From JAYYPW01 sp036128855 (lineage in GTDB: Bacteria; Pseudomonadota; Gammaproteobacteria; Comchoanobacterales; Comchoanobacteraceae): a DNA stretch of 64,000 bases. The notes below the pieces were generated by a model, which saw only the letters and a program-made list of their open reading frames with translations, was not told the origin of the DNA and did no database searches. Of the stretch, positions 36,558-45,256 are shown piece after piece; position 1 is the first letter of the stretch, and every line of letters starts with the position of its first letter. The DNA is taken from the NCBI GenBank assembly GCA_036128855.1, contig JAYYPW010000009.1, positions 1 to 64,000 on the forward strand. Reading direction: 5' to 3'. The translations under genes were made by a program, and so were the position numbers.

Positions 36558-36874
36558 TCTATTACATACCTACATCTATTTAAAACACTAATCGATGTTT
36601 TTTTCAACTTTACGTAAATAAAGAAAATCTCACTGTATAAACTTAGCTACAGCAGTGCACAAATCTAATGAAGATCTACTATAAGAACTTCATCGTGTAA
36701 GCAACCATGCGATTCATACTCGTTTTTTAAAAATGAGTGTATCGTAAAAACCAAGGTATTTAAATCAAAAGTAGTTATTAATCATGTTAATAGTTAATTA
36801 CCTAAGACTTGATCTTGTGTCTCTTGAGAAACAGTGTTAGCTTTTAAGATATCACAATGTAAGGTAAACAAATA
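36558..36874. other. 317-bp spacer between the twin genes
   Basis: No gene, hairpin or repeat was recognised. It is long for two tandem duplicates, so each copy may have its own promoter. Confidence 0.4.
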
Positions 36875-37366
36875 ATGAATTTTAAAATATTGCTCCACGC
36901 GATTGTATCAACTACTTTTCTTTTTTACTCTGCCAATGGCGAGATTGACTTTTCAAAACTAAGCGACAAAGTCAGTAAAGACTATGGAAAAATATCAATC
37001 ATAAATTTTTCTGGACATAATCTAGACATATCAACTTCCTCAACCAAATTTCAAATACCCTCAGGTACTATTCAGCAAATTAAAACTAACCCAGGGTTCT
37101 CTTTCGAAAAAATCTCCTATGTTACACCTAGATCTTCCAAGAAAAAGACAGTTACTGAGATATCTACTTGTGATTCTGTACTAGGAGAAATCGCACTAAG
37201 CGAATTTGACCTAAGTAAGAATAGCTACGCTGGTTTTTACATCGGCACAAAACGCGAGTCCATAAATGATGAAGAGAAACTGCATTGCTTCGTTATTAAT
37301 ATCGCGGATGAAGCAACATTCAAGGCATTATTAGATACTACTAAAAGTAGGTCTAATATAGATTAG
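36875..37366 (+). CDS. Small secreted protein, twin copy 2
   Basis: 163 aa. Signal peptide at about residues 1-22 ending YSANGEIDF, then the same fold as copy 1, with more than half of the residues identical by eye. Both Cys are kept (STCDSV; LHCFVIN). The C-terminus (LLDTTKSRSNID) differs. AAGGT precedes the ATG. A tandem duplication is inferred; function unknown. Confidence 0.75.
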   Translation: MNFKILLHAIVSTTFLFYSANGEIDFSKLSDKVSKDYGKISIINFSGHNLDISTSSTKFQIPSGTIQQIKTNPGFSFEKISYVTPRSSKKKTVTEISTCDSVLGEIALSEFDLSKNSYAGFYIGTKRESINDEEKLHCFVINIADEATFKALLDTTKSRSNID

Positions 37367-37606
37367 TATCGGCTTTTTATAATCAAAAAATTGATCGTCA
37401 CTAATTTATAGAGATTTTTCTTTAAATGCTCTATACGTAAGAAATCAGCATCAACGATACGCCAACTGTTCTCAAATCGTATGATGAATCAGATATTTAA
37501 GGCGGCAGAAAATTCGATCTAGCTATTCACATGATATTTTTGTAATTTTTATCCGAACTATAACGCTTCAAGGTATACTTTATGTAAGATAACGCAATTG
37601 TAGCTT

Positions 37607-37636
37607 AAATAAAAAAACCCGGACGAATCCGGGTTT
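37607..37636 (-). terminator. Rho-independent terminator of the small porin-like gene
   Basis: Minus-strand RNA reads AAACCCGGA-UUCG-UCCGGGUUU followed by a further U-run: a perfect 9-bp stem with a UUCG tetraloop (37615-37636). It lies 16 bp past the stop of the gene at 37653. Confidence 0.92.
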
Positions 37637-37652
37637 AAAAAATAGTATTTTT

Positions 37653-38207
37653 TTAAAGGTTGATTTTCACGCCAGTTTCGACTGCATTGAAGAAACCTGT
37701 TACTTTAGTTGTATTCCCATTAATTGGACCTGAATCTGTTAAACTAGCCTTAGTGTAATCATAAATAGCAGCTCTAGTGAACAGACTAATTTTTTCGTTA
37801 GCAGCATAACTTACAGATGTATAAAGTGCATAAGTAAAGGGATTTTCTGTATGTGTAGAACCTGATTTCTGCTCTATTCCATAAAAAAGACCTAACGATA
37901 ATGTAGTATCAGCGGCTAAAGGGCTTTTCATGCCAGCATATACGCCAAGATCTGTTGTTTCAATGCTAGTGTCTGTATATGAGCTGCTAGTATAGTCTAT
38001 TTCAGTTTTATCATATCTAGTTTCTAGTGCGAACTCGTATTTTTCTGTCTCATAGAATAGGCCAACAGCATTCGCTGATGAGAGTGTTACGCCATAGTGT
38101 GGTGCAGGTGTAGTGGCGACTTCTTCAAGAACTAGCCCGCCAGCTACTGCGAATGTTGAAACAAGTGCTGTTGATGCAGCGATTAAAAGGTGTTTGTGTA
38201 AAGACAT
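37653..38207 (-). CDS. Small outer-membrane beta-barrel protein
   Basis: 184 aa. Signal peptide at about residues 1-22 (STALVSTFAVAGG). The mature protein has about eight amphipathic strands (YGVTLSSANAVGLFYE; FALETRYDKTEIDY; LGVYAGMKSP; LSLGLFYGIEQKS and others), the size of OmpA/OmpW-type or Opa-like barrels. Ends GVKINL. Exact family not determined. It has a strong terminator and long upstream region. Probably abundant, judging from the isolated unit. Confidence 0.75.
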   Translation of the reverse strand: MSLHKHLLIAASTALVSTFAVAGGLVLEEVATTPAPHYGVTLSSANAVGLFYETEKYEFALETRYDKTEIDYTSSSYTDTSIETTDLGVYAGMKSPLAADTTLSLGLFYGIEQKSGSTHTENPFTYALYTSVSYAANEKISLFTRAAIYDYTKASLTDSGPINGNTTKVTGFFNAVETGVKINL

Positions 38208-38967
38208 AGTATACCGTTCAAAATTAAGAATATCTCCAAATTACCATAATGAATTATAAAATCAATATTTTTTAAACTATTTTTAATATTTTTTGCGTGC
38301 TGCAAATCAATGTCTGCACAAATTCTGGTTTAAATAGTTTTCTTGAGCAAGGTTATCATATCAAAATATATTCAATAATATGTGGTTGTCGATTACTTTA
38401 ATTGTCTCATTTCTAAAATGCTCTATTCTAGATCACTTTCATTTGTATTTTATTTGAAGTTGTATTCAATCTTTCCTGAAGAACATGATTGGCTAATTGA
38501 AAATATAAAGTTGCAGGCATTGCTGCTGATATAGTAACGTCTGGGATTCTCTTGCTATACGGTCCTGATGAAACACTGTTTGTACGCTCATCATACTTAG
38601 TAGTATATTGTTTATTTTCAAAAAGCACAGGTTTTGTTAGTTAAAAAACTCGTAGGTTTTTTCTTTTTTGACATAGATTTTTCACTTATTAATGCATGTC
38701 TCAGTCATATCAAAGATAACGGATAGTGTGTAATCCACTATCAGTCCCGTGCATCTTGATGTATATGAAATGACAAGAGAAAGTTTTACTAATATCTACT
38801 TGGATCAACAAGGAATTCTATCAATGACCCTGCTAAACTATACATCTGCGTGATTAATCTCAGCGGCGCAGATACTTTTAAAGTATTACGTGGCCACGTA
38901 ATACGATAATTACGATGACTAATTAGGTAGTTCCTCAAAAGATCTCTAACACACATTTATCTCAGGC
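38208..38967. other. 760-bp spacer with overlapping palindromes
   Basis: Between the small barrel gene and paralogue B. It contains a 66-codon open frame on the minus strand (38428-38628, GTG start) that I do not trust, and the palindromes at 38872-38904. No terminator T-run or tRNA. Confidence 0.45.
38872..38904. repeat. Overlapping 15-bp and 22-bp palindromes
   Basis: ATACTTT-T-AAAGTAT (38872-38886) overlaps by four bases the perfect 22-bp palindrome GTATTACGTGG/CCACGTAATAC (38883-38904). As RNA the two hairpins would compete for the shared GTAT. It lies 64 bp downstream of the paralogue B stop. Could be a terminator, operator or processing site. Confidence 0.6.
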
Positions 38968-39996
38968 CTAACCTACCCCTGCTGTAAAATCCTGTCTTTG
39001 TTTTGGTAATTTTTCTTGCTGAGCATACTGTTCTAAAAAAGGCTTAACTGCATTGATTATATTTACCGTAAATGTATCAGGATAAAACTGCATAAATAAA
39101 CTATCTAGTGTAAGGTTTGGAGTTTTGGATAGGTCAAAAATAGTTTTAGCATCTCTAATATGTCCGTCTTGTGGGGTTTTAACCCAATAAATACGATTTT
39201 GGCTAGTATCATAAGTTACCTTTACCACTTCAATTTGATGATAATGGGAAAAATCTAATAAAGATCGGTATTCATCTGGAAGTTCGACTGTCTCGCCAGC
39301 AGAATTAATAACAGGGTCTTTATATAGATAATTTTCATCGTACCAGTCTTCCAAAAAACCTTGGGGTGTTGAAGCGCAAGACAAAAGACTAATATTCTGT
39401 TTTACTAAGCTAAAATCGATAGTAATAAAAGCGAAATGTGGATTTTCCCAAATCAGGGACTGCTGAAAACTTGGTTGACTTTGCATCCATGACTGTAATG
39501 CTATAGCATTTCTATGTGATCGCATAGCGGATTGTGATAAATCTGCACAGTACCACTCTCTTTCGACACCGCCAACTAGCAATTTCCTCATACCATTACT
39601 GTCTGAATGATTTGATAAAAGCAACAAAACCTGGTCACGATTGATTATATTACCATTTGCAAGAACTATAGGATCGTTCATTGGTAAACGCGTATAACAA
39701 CAAGAAAAATGATCATGCGAACGATCAACACGAGAAGTTAAGGGGGATGAGGAAAGCTGTACTTGCTGAGTAACATTCGGTTGTGTTTGTTCCGGCTCCA
39801 ATGGAATTGTATTCAAGTTTTGAGCAATCTCTACATCATGATTCTTTGATATATAAGGTTGAATCTTCTCTCTACTTGAGCTTTTTTGCTTACGAAAATA
39901 GAAAAAAAATGCTAAACAAAGACATAGTCCAAAAAAAACTAAGAGCCAAGGGGATAACACACTTCGGGCTAGCAAAGATAATGGTTGTACATTCAT
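38968..39996 (-). CDS. Membrane-anchored protein with two U-box-like motifs (paralogue B)
   Basis: 342 aa, paralogue of the protein at 33934-35016. Anchor at about residues 16-34, then a linker rich in Gln/Thr/Pro. Two U-box-like cores: YTRLPMNDPIVLANGNIINR (about 101-120) and, at about 218-240, a segment with YLYKDPVINSAGETVELPDE. The stretch before the second core, STPQGFLEDWYDENY, matches STPPGFLETWYDGNY in paralogue A. AAGGAG lies 8 nt before the ATG. Function unknown. The U-box resemblance is a motif-level observation. Confidence 0.75.
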   Translation of the reverse strand: MNVQPLSLLARSVLSPWLLVFFGLCLCLAFFFYFRKQKSSSREKIQPYISKNHDVEIAQNLNTIPLEPEQTQPNVTQQVQLSSSPLTSRVDRSHDHFSCCYTRLPMNDPIVLANGNIINRDQVLLLLSNHSDSNGMRKLLVGGVEREWYCADLSQSAMRSHRNAIALQSWMQSQPSFQQSLIWENPHFAFITIDFSLVKQNISLLSCASTPQGFLEDWYDENYLYKDPVINSAGETVELPDEYRSLLDFSHYHQIEVVKVTYDTSQNRIYWVKTPQDGHIRDAKTIFDLSKTPNLTLDSLFMQFYPDTFTVNIINAVKPFLEQYAQQEKLPKQRQDFTAGVG

Positions 39997-40194
39997 AAAT
40001 ATCTCCTTAGCTTATTCTTAAAAATACAGTTCATCGACAAATATCTCAAGTAGTTTATAAGAAATCTTCCTTGCAATCGTCATCTTCGATACACACGATA
40101 ATTAGCAGGTACTTATTAAATAAATATAAATGGTAAGTAGTATTTATCAATAATAGGCATCATTTTGCCTTACTCAATACATACATATTACATG

Positions 40195-40764
40195 CTAAAG
40201 TAACTTGACATAATCCTCATAAGTACACCCCCCTCGAGTGGATTTAACCAGTTTCCATGCCCTATTACACGCAAGCTGAGTTTTATCTGGGCTGTTTTTA
40301 TAAAAATCCCTTTGAAACTGGTTATACTCAAATTGTTGTTCAATATCAGACTTTGGTAGAGTTAGGCTTACTTTATAGCCTTGAATCAAATCACCATAAC
40401 ATAATTTTCCATCATTCTTTTGTTTAGCAAAAGCCCTTAAATATGCGTTAAACCTAAATTTATCGCCTAAATGAGCAACAAAAAAAGCACGAGTTTTAGC
40501 ATCATTTTTATAATATACTACCCTAGTCTGCATAGTTATCTCCTTATCGCTATCATAAAATGGTACTGATTTGTTGGCGGATTTACTTTGCAAAGCCCCT
40601 CCTGTAGATAAGAAAACCTCAATTCTCTGGGCTAAATCCAGCTTACTTCCCTGACTTGGTATCTTTTGCGCTCTACAAAACGCAATCAACTCTCTCTTCA
40701 ACCAATAGAAGTTTTTAAAATCTTCTACACTTATTTTTTGTGATAACTCAGGCCTATTTTGCAT
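40195..40764 (-). CDS. SAP-domain protein with DUF6434-like C-terminus
   Basis: 189 aa. Residues about 17-52 (FYWLKRELIAFCRAQKIPSQG, then KLDLAQRIEVFL) form a SAP helix-extended loop-helix, a DNA-binding motif. Residues about 67-185 match what I know as DUF6434, found mostly in Firmicutes, including FNAYLRAF.K.N and a final TYEDYVKLL. Possible DNA-associated role, but no enzyme motif. A GGGGA sequence precedes the ATG. Presence of a mainly Gram-positive domain pair suggests horizontal gain. Confidence 0.75.
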   Translation of the reverse strand: MQNRPELSQKISVEDFKNFYWLKRELIAFCRAQKIPSQGSKLDLAQRIEVFLSTGGALQSKSANKSVPFYDSDKEITMQTRVVYYKNDAKTRAFFVAHLGDKFRFNAYLRAFAKQKNDGKLCYGDLIQGYKVSLTLPKSDIEQQFEYNQFQRDFYKNSPDKTQLACNRAWKLVKSTRGGCTYEDYVKLL

Positions 40765-40822
40765 TTCCCCATCTCAAGTATCTTTACATCCAATTCTGAC
40801 TGCCGTGTATATAGATAACTTT

Positions 40823-41623
40823 CTAACTATCTTGCTTCTGTGGTGCTGCACTTGCCCCTGCAAGGATTCCCCCATCAATCGTAAGTTCTATCCCTGTAAT
40901 GTAACTCGATTCATCGGATCCAAGATATAACGCAGCATGGGCAACATCTTGCACGTCACCCATGGTGCCAAGCGGCACGCCTTGAGCAATACCAGCAATT
41001 GCTTGGGTTCTTTTAACTGGATCTGTACCCAACATAGGGTCCCACATAGGTGTTAACACAGCGCCAGGATGTAGTGAATTACATCGAATTTTATAACCTT
41101 GTGACGCAGCATATAACGCCACGGTCTTGGTATGGTTTCTGACCGCTGCTTTACTTGAGGCATATGCACTAGCCCCAGGGATACCGACTACACCAGAGCG
41201 AGAAGACATATTAATAATAGACCCTCCATGTGTTTTCATCAACGCAATACCGTATTTACACCCTAGCATTACTCCATCCAAGTTAACTCGATGAACGTGA
41301 TGCCAAGCATCAAGCGAGATATTTTCAGGATCTTGCAGACCAAGATCTTCATTTAAACCTGTTATACCGGCATTGTTAAATAGTATATCGATACGACCAA
41401 ACTTATCTTGTACATATTTAACAAGCTTCTGCCAACCAGACTCATCAGATACATCTAGACAAAAGAAGTGACCATCTATTTTACTAGCCAAAGCTTGGCC
41501 TTCTGCAACAAGAATATCTACTACGATTACCGTTGCGCCATTTTTGGCAAAAAGTTCTGCAGTCGCCGCACCAATACCACGACTTGCACCTGTGATAAGA
41601 GCAATTTTATTACGTACGCGCAT
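40823..41623 (-). CDS. Short-chain dehydrogenase/reductase
   Basis: 266-aa classical SDR. NAD(P) motif TGASRGIG near residue 12, NNAG near residue 90, catalytic Ser in NMSSRSG and YASSK. The Asp in VVVDI after strand 2 suggests NAD preference. GAVLTPMWDP and the family-typical ending GIELTIDGGI are kept. Substrate unknown. Single gene between the SAP gene and divergent 41813. Confidence 0.92.
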   Translation of the reverse strand: MRVRNKIALITGASRGIGAATAELFAKNGATVIVVDILVAEGQALASKIDGHFFCLDVSDESGWQKLVKYVQDKFGRIDILFNNAGITGLNEDLGLQDPENISLDAWHHVHRVNLDGVMLGCKYGIALMKTHGGSIINMSSRSGVVGIPGASAYASSKAAVRNHTKTVALYAASQGYKIRCNSLHPGAVLTPMWDPMLGTDPVKRTQAIAGIAQGVPLGTMGDVQDVAHAALYLGSDESSYITGIELTIDGGILAGASAAPQKQDS

Positions 41624-41812
41624 ACAGCCTCTCTAAATATTGACCTTGGATATACATCATACCATACAAACCGACTGCATCCACAAGCATTTGGTCATAA
41701 AGATAAATTGTTATATCAATAATTTACAAAAAAAATAGATTGTAAAATAAATAGGAAACTTTATAACACGTGTACTATATAAAAATCACTACAACAACAA
41801 AAGGAAAGTATT

Positions 41813-42211
41813 ATGGATGCAAGTGGTGTAATTTTTATTGGAGGATTTTATTTATTTGCTTGTGGAGTGAAGTTCGTTATGGACCCCAAAGCACTACCCA
41901 ATATAATGAAAGAGGTTATCAAAAATGAAGCAATTGCAGTATTATCTGCCATACTCCCTTTAATCATAGGACTGATACTACTTGTGTCATTTGGACCACA
42001 TTACGCAGCCAGTCGGCTAGACACATTAGTTGTTGCAATGGGACTGTTTCTCACTGTAAGTGGTTTGTTTCGTTTATGGTGTAAAAAAACATGGCATAAC
42101 ATGGTCAACAAAATGAATGATCCTAAAGCGCCTCATGTTCCCATGTGGATATTACCAGTTGTAGGTATCATCTTTATGCTGATAAGCATTGGGATAATTC
42201 CTTTAGGTTAG
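41813..42211 (+). CDS. Small four-TM membrane protein
   Basis: 132 aa, not recognised. Hydrophobic segments at about residues 6-22, 42-60, 70-88 and 112-130, with a Lys/Asn-rich loop at about 92-105. AAAGGAAAG precedes the ATG. Only 45 nt separate it from the U-box gene, and no promoter was seen in that gap, so the two may be co-transcribed. Confidence 0.7.
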   Translation: MDASGVIFIGGFYLFACGVKFVMDPKALPNIMKEVIKNEAIAVLSAILPLIIGLILLVSFGPHYAASRLDTLVVAMGLFLTVSGLFRLWCKKTWHNMVNKMNDPKAPHVPMWILPVVGIIFMLISIGIIPLG

Positions 42212-42256
42212 ATATAAGGCATAAAGCACTTATTACTTAACATTCAGGCATTGTAC

Positions 42257-43135
42257 ATGACAGAACAAGAAAAACTCGAAGAAGATAGAGATAAATGGAT
42301 ATCTTATCTTAAAAAAGAACAGTTTATAGATCCTAACACTAAAGATAGTCATATAACACCTTCCTTTCTTTTAAAAAATCTAGGCCTAGAATCAGCATAC
42401 ACTAGAAATCCAAGGCAGAATTTCAATAACTGGGGGATGACGTTTAATCCTACTTACTTCATTCTTAAATTTTTTGATCTACTTTTACAAGTCCTACAAA
42501 TACCATTTCAAATAGTAAAATTCGTTATCTTTGATATGACTTTAGACATTTTTCTCAGATTTCTCAGAAAAGAGAGAGATAGAACCCCAGGAACGATATT
42601 TCCATACGTTGAAAACCTCCATATCCCCTTTGTTAAAAAACTAGAAAAGCGAAGAGAAGAAGAACTTGCGGAACTCGGTCGTATTTTTGATATGCAACAA
42701 CGGCTACGACAAAAGATCGTTGATTGCTATAAGCTAATCCAAATTCTCGAAGATTTAGAAAAACTAAAATCAAATTCCAAAATAGATCCACACCTTCAGT
42801 TATTAAAACACATAGAGTCTCAACCTGAAATTAAAGACAAATTAACTGATCCTAATCTGAACCTACTGTGTCCAATATCTTCGGACCTAATTAAAAGCCC
42901 GGTAATAGCTGATGATGGAAATACTTACGAAAGAACTTTGATTGAAAGATGGCAGAAAGAAAAATCGACTAGCCCAATAACACGAGAAAAGATATCAAAT
43001 ATTTTTCGTATTGATGATAATTATATAACAAGTCTCAAGGATAGATATACCGAGAAAATAAGTAAACAAAAAGACCTGGAGGGACAAGAAGAATCACCAT
43101 CACGCAAACGCAAGAGAAAGTATAGACAAAACTAA
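42257..43135 (+). CDS. U-box domain protein, candidate E3 ubiquitin-ligase effector
   Basis: 292 aa from the ATG at 42257 (an upstream TTG at 42251 is less likely). Layout: polar N-terminus; a strongly hydrophobic stretch at about 66-104; coiled coil about 128-175; U-box about 202-262 (LLCPISSDLIKSPVIADDG, NTYERTLIERW, SPITREKI), with the conserved Cys-Pro-Ile, Asp-Gly-x-Thr-Tyr-x-Arg and Pro-x-Thr positions; basic C-terminus PSRKRKRKYRQN. U-boxes recruit eukaryotic E2 enzymes and bacteria lack this ubiquitin system, so the likely role is in the host after secretion, as for Legionella LubX. The terminal basic cluster resembles a nuclear-localisation signal. Secretion route not visible. Confidence 0.88.
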   Translation: MTEQEKLEEDRDKWISYLKKEQFIDPNTKDSHITPSFLLKNLGLESAYTRNPRQNFNNWGMTFNPTYFILKFFDLLLQVLQIPFQIVKFVIFDMTLDIFLRFLRKERDRTPGTIFPYVENLHIPFVKKLEKRREEELAELGRIFDMQQRLRQKIVDCYKLIQILEDLEKLKSNSKIDPHLQLLKHIESQPEIKDKLTDPNLNLLCPISSDLIKSPVIADDGNTYERTLIERWQKEKSTSPITREKISNIFRIDDNYITSLKDRYTEKISKQKDLEGQEESPSRKRKRKYRQN

Positions 43136-43454
43136 CTAAAAAGGATTCTCTTCGCGATACTAAGATATCAAAAAAATTAACACCTCTATCATTTTCAACT
43201 CATACATCCCTAAAAATCTAGAAATTTATACACAAAGCCCTTACATAGCTAGTAAAAATTATAGAAAAAAACACGTTCTCTTATCGTTTGTACATAAATT
43301 ATTAACCTGGTTAGACAAACAGGTCATCTTTGACTCGAATACATACTTTTCCAACTGCACTTAGCTAAACTGATACGTTAGCCTCAAGATGTAATTGGTG
43401 TATTGACATGCTAAATTATAATGATAATATCTTGAATTTATTACTTTCATAACG
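43136..43454. other. 319-bp spacer upstream of the repeat protein
   Basis: Contains the promoter at 43403-43430; otherwise AT-rich with no recognised element. Confidence 0.4.
43403..43430 (+). promoter_or_regulatory. Putative promoter of the eight-repeat protein
   Basis: TTGACA (43403-43408), 16 bp, TAATAT (43425-43430), 24 bp before the ATG at 43455. Confidence 0.6.
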
Positions 43455-44924
43455 ATGACTATCAACAATACACTACAGATAGCTGACCGATCATTTATCG
43501 AGCTGTGTCAAAAACTCACGGAAATGACGCCCGACGAAATCAATGCCGTCCCATCTCCCGATAGAGATGATATAGAGAACCCTCCCTTTGCTGAGCTGTG
43601 CCAAAACCCTTTAGTAATCTATGCACTATTGCAAAATTTAGGTGTTGTTGCGAAAATATCAGAACAGGGATTAAATGCACGCATAGAGTCTGGACCTGAT
43701 CAGGGAAAATCAGTAGTATACGCATTGATGAGCCACCCTGTTGGCTTAGAATTACTTCATTTATGCCCCCAACTCGTCAGGTTAATCTCTACAGAAACGT
43801 TCAACTTTGTACTCGGCAAAACAGAGACCACAGACCTAGTAGAAACACCACTTGGTTCAGTAGAAAACAACCATATAAATTCTATCTCTCCAAACCATGG
43901 TTTTTCAGCTGCTTACTGGTTGACTTCCTATGAAAGAGGATTACAACTACTTGAAAAACATACCCATCTTGCACAAAAATTGACCTATGAAGGTATTAGT
44001 ACAGTTTGTAAAAACCCCTACCATTATAACTTATCGGGATGTTGGCATCTTTTTTATAGTGAGCGTGGGAAAGAGATTCTAAATACTAATCCACATGTAA
44101 TGCATTGTTTTACCAGTGAAGCATTTAACACGGTTCGACCAAATACACCAGGACACCCAAGCCTTGCACCCGTACACCTTTTTGCCTACGACAAAAATGC
44201 TGAAGACCTTTTCCTTAATAACCCTTTTCTTATAAACTTAATAGGTCAAGATCACCTCAACAATCCCATACCAGGGAAATCTCAAACACTTCTACACCTT
44301 TTATTTGAAAAAGAAGATCTCCACTACCAGCTAAACTGGTGCCAAGAGTTCATAAGCCGAATCGATAGTAGTGCATTCAATCGTATAGTTGGCCAGCAAG
44401 ATGGTATGCCAAGCTCTCCTGTGTCGTGGCTATGTAGTACTGAGACAGGTCGAGAGACACTTGCGAATTGCCCCAATCTCAGTGCAAAAATACGTGAAGA
44501 AGGATTTAACCACATACATTATGTGGGTATTGAAGAAGACGGAATGGCCGCTTGCTACTTCTTAGCACAAAGCGAAGCGGGGTTACAAGTATTTGCTCAA
44601 CGCCCAGAGCTAGTAAATTTGATTAATTCGAGAGGATGGAACTCCGCTGCCGAGCAAGGCGATCTTGAACGGATAAGTTTTCGTGTTTGGGTGAGAGATC
44701 ACCTTAGTAGAAACCGCCAACTAGCTCGGACAGATGGCGCGCAGTTATTGTTCGATCATTTAGAAATAACCTACCCCAACACCAACGTACACAGAGTCGA
44801 CAGTGATTTATCAGATTCGGGTGATGATCACGATAGTAGCTATCGACAAAACACTAGTAATAGCCCACATGTAAGATTTTTTGGACTCCAGAGACAAAAT
44901 AATAGCCATATTGTGCCACAGTAA
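43455..44924 (+). CDS. Protein of eight unfamiliar helical repeats
   Basis: 489 aa. Eight copies of a ~34-residue helical unit, separated by variable linkers (about residues 45-77, 85-118, 150-184, 194-227, 237-270, 277-311, 321-354, 364-398). Examples: SVVYALMSHPVGLELL, SAAYWLTSYERGLQLL, SPVSWLCSTETGRETL, AACYFLAQSEAGLQVF, each followed by P.L...I and .FN.V. Consensus: S..Y.L..S..GL.LL...P.L...I...GFN.V. It resembles ankyrin or other solenoid repeats in scale but lacks the G.TPLH ankyrin signature. The C-terminus (about 440-489) is polar and disordered. No signal peptide. A scaffold or binding effector is plausible. Confidence 0.8.
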   Translation: MTINNTLQIADRSFIELCQKLTEMTPDEINAVPSPDRDDIENPPFAELCQNPLVIYALLQNLGVVAKISEQGLNARIESGPDQGKSVVYALMSHPVGLELLHLCPQLVRLISTETFNFVLGKTETTDLVETPLGSVENNHINSISPNHGFSAAYWLTSYERGLQLLEKHTHLAQKLTYEGISTVCKNPYHYNLSGCWHLFYSERGKEILNTNPHVMHCFTSEAFNTVRPNTPGHPSLAPVHLFAYDKNAEDLFLNNPFLINLIGQDHLNNPIPGKSQTLLHLLFEKEDLHYQLNWCQEFISRIDSSAFNRIVGQQDGMPSSPVSWLCSTETGRETLANCPNLSAKIREEGFNHIHYVGIEEDGMAACYFLAQSEAGLQVFAQRPELVNLINSRGWNSAAEQGDLERISFRVWVRDHLSRNRQLARTDGAQLLFDHLEITYPNTNVHRVDSDLSDSGDDHDSSYRQNTSNSPHVRFFGLQRQNNSHIVPQ

Positions 44925-45256
44925 AAACATGCACTCGAGTCACAAGCAAATATATTTTGTGTGTTTTATGCATATCTCCAGTAGCTAGTATTACCTACAA
45001 AAAAATAAAGAATACCTATACACCCCACAAATGGAGCTTCGTACAACTAAAAAAATCCTTAAACATGAAACATAAAAAAGGTAGTTGCGTAAAGATTGGT
45101 ATTTTAATCTATGAAATAATAGTTTATATCAAAAATACATCTCGCCTTTTCATTTTTATGACTAGCGATTTTCTCTTTTCAAAAAGAGCCACTAAAAAAC
45201 TAGATAAAGAGGAAAATACATACTATATTTACAATCAAGAATAAATAAAACACTAT
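44925..45256. other. 332-bp spacer, weak 95-codon frame
   Basis: An open frame at 44957-45244 starts at TTG and has no ribosome-binding site, family resemblance or coding-like composition. I treat the spacer as non-coding. The promoter of 45257 was not found. Confidence 0.4.

Noticed and set aside
38428..38628. 66-codon open frame on the minus strand in the 760-bp spacer
   Set aside because: GTG start, no ribosome-binding site, no family resemblance and no coding-like composition.
44957..45244. 95-codon open frame before the coiled-coil gene
   Set aside because: TTG start, no ribosome-binding site and an improbable residue make-up; likely chance in AT-rich DNA.
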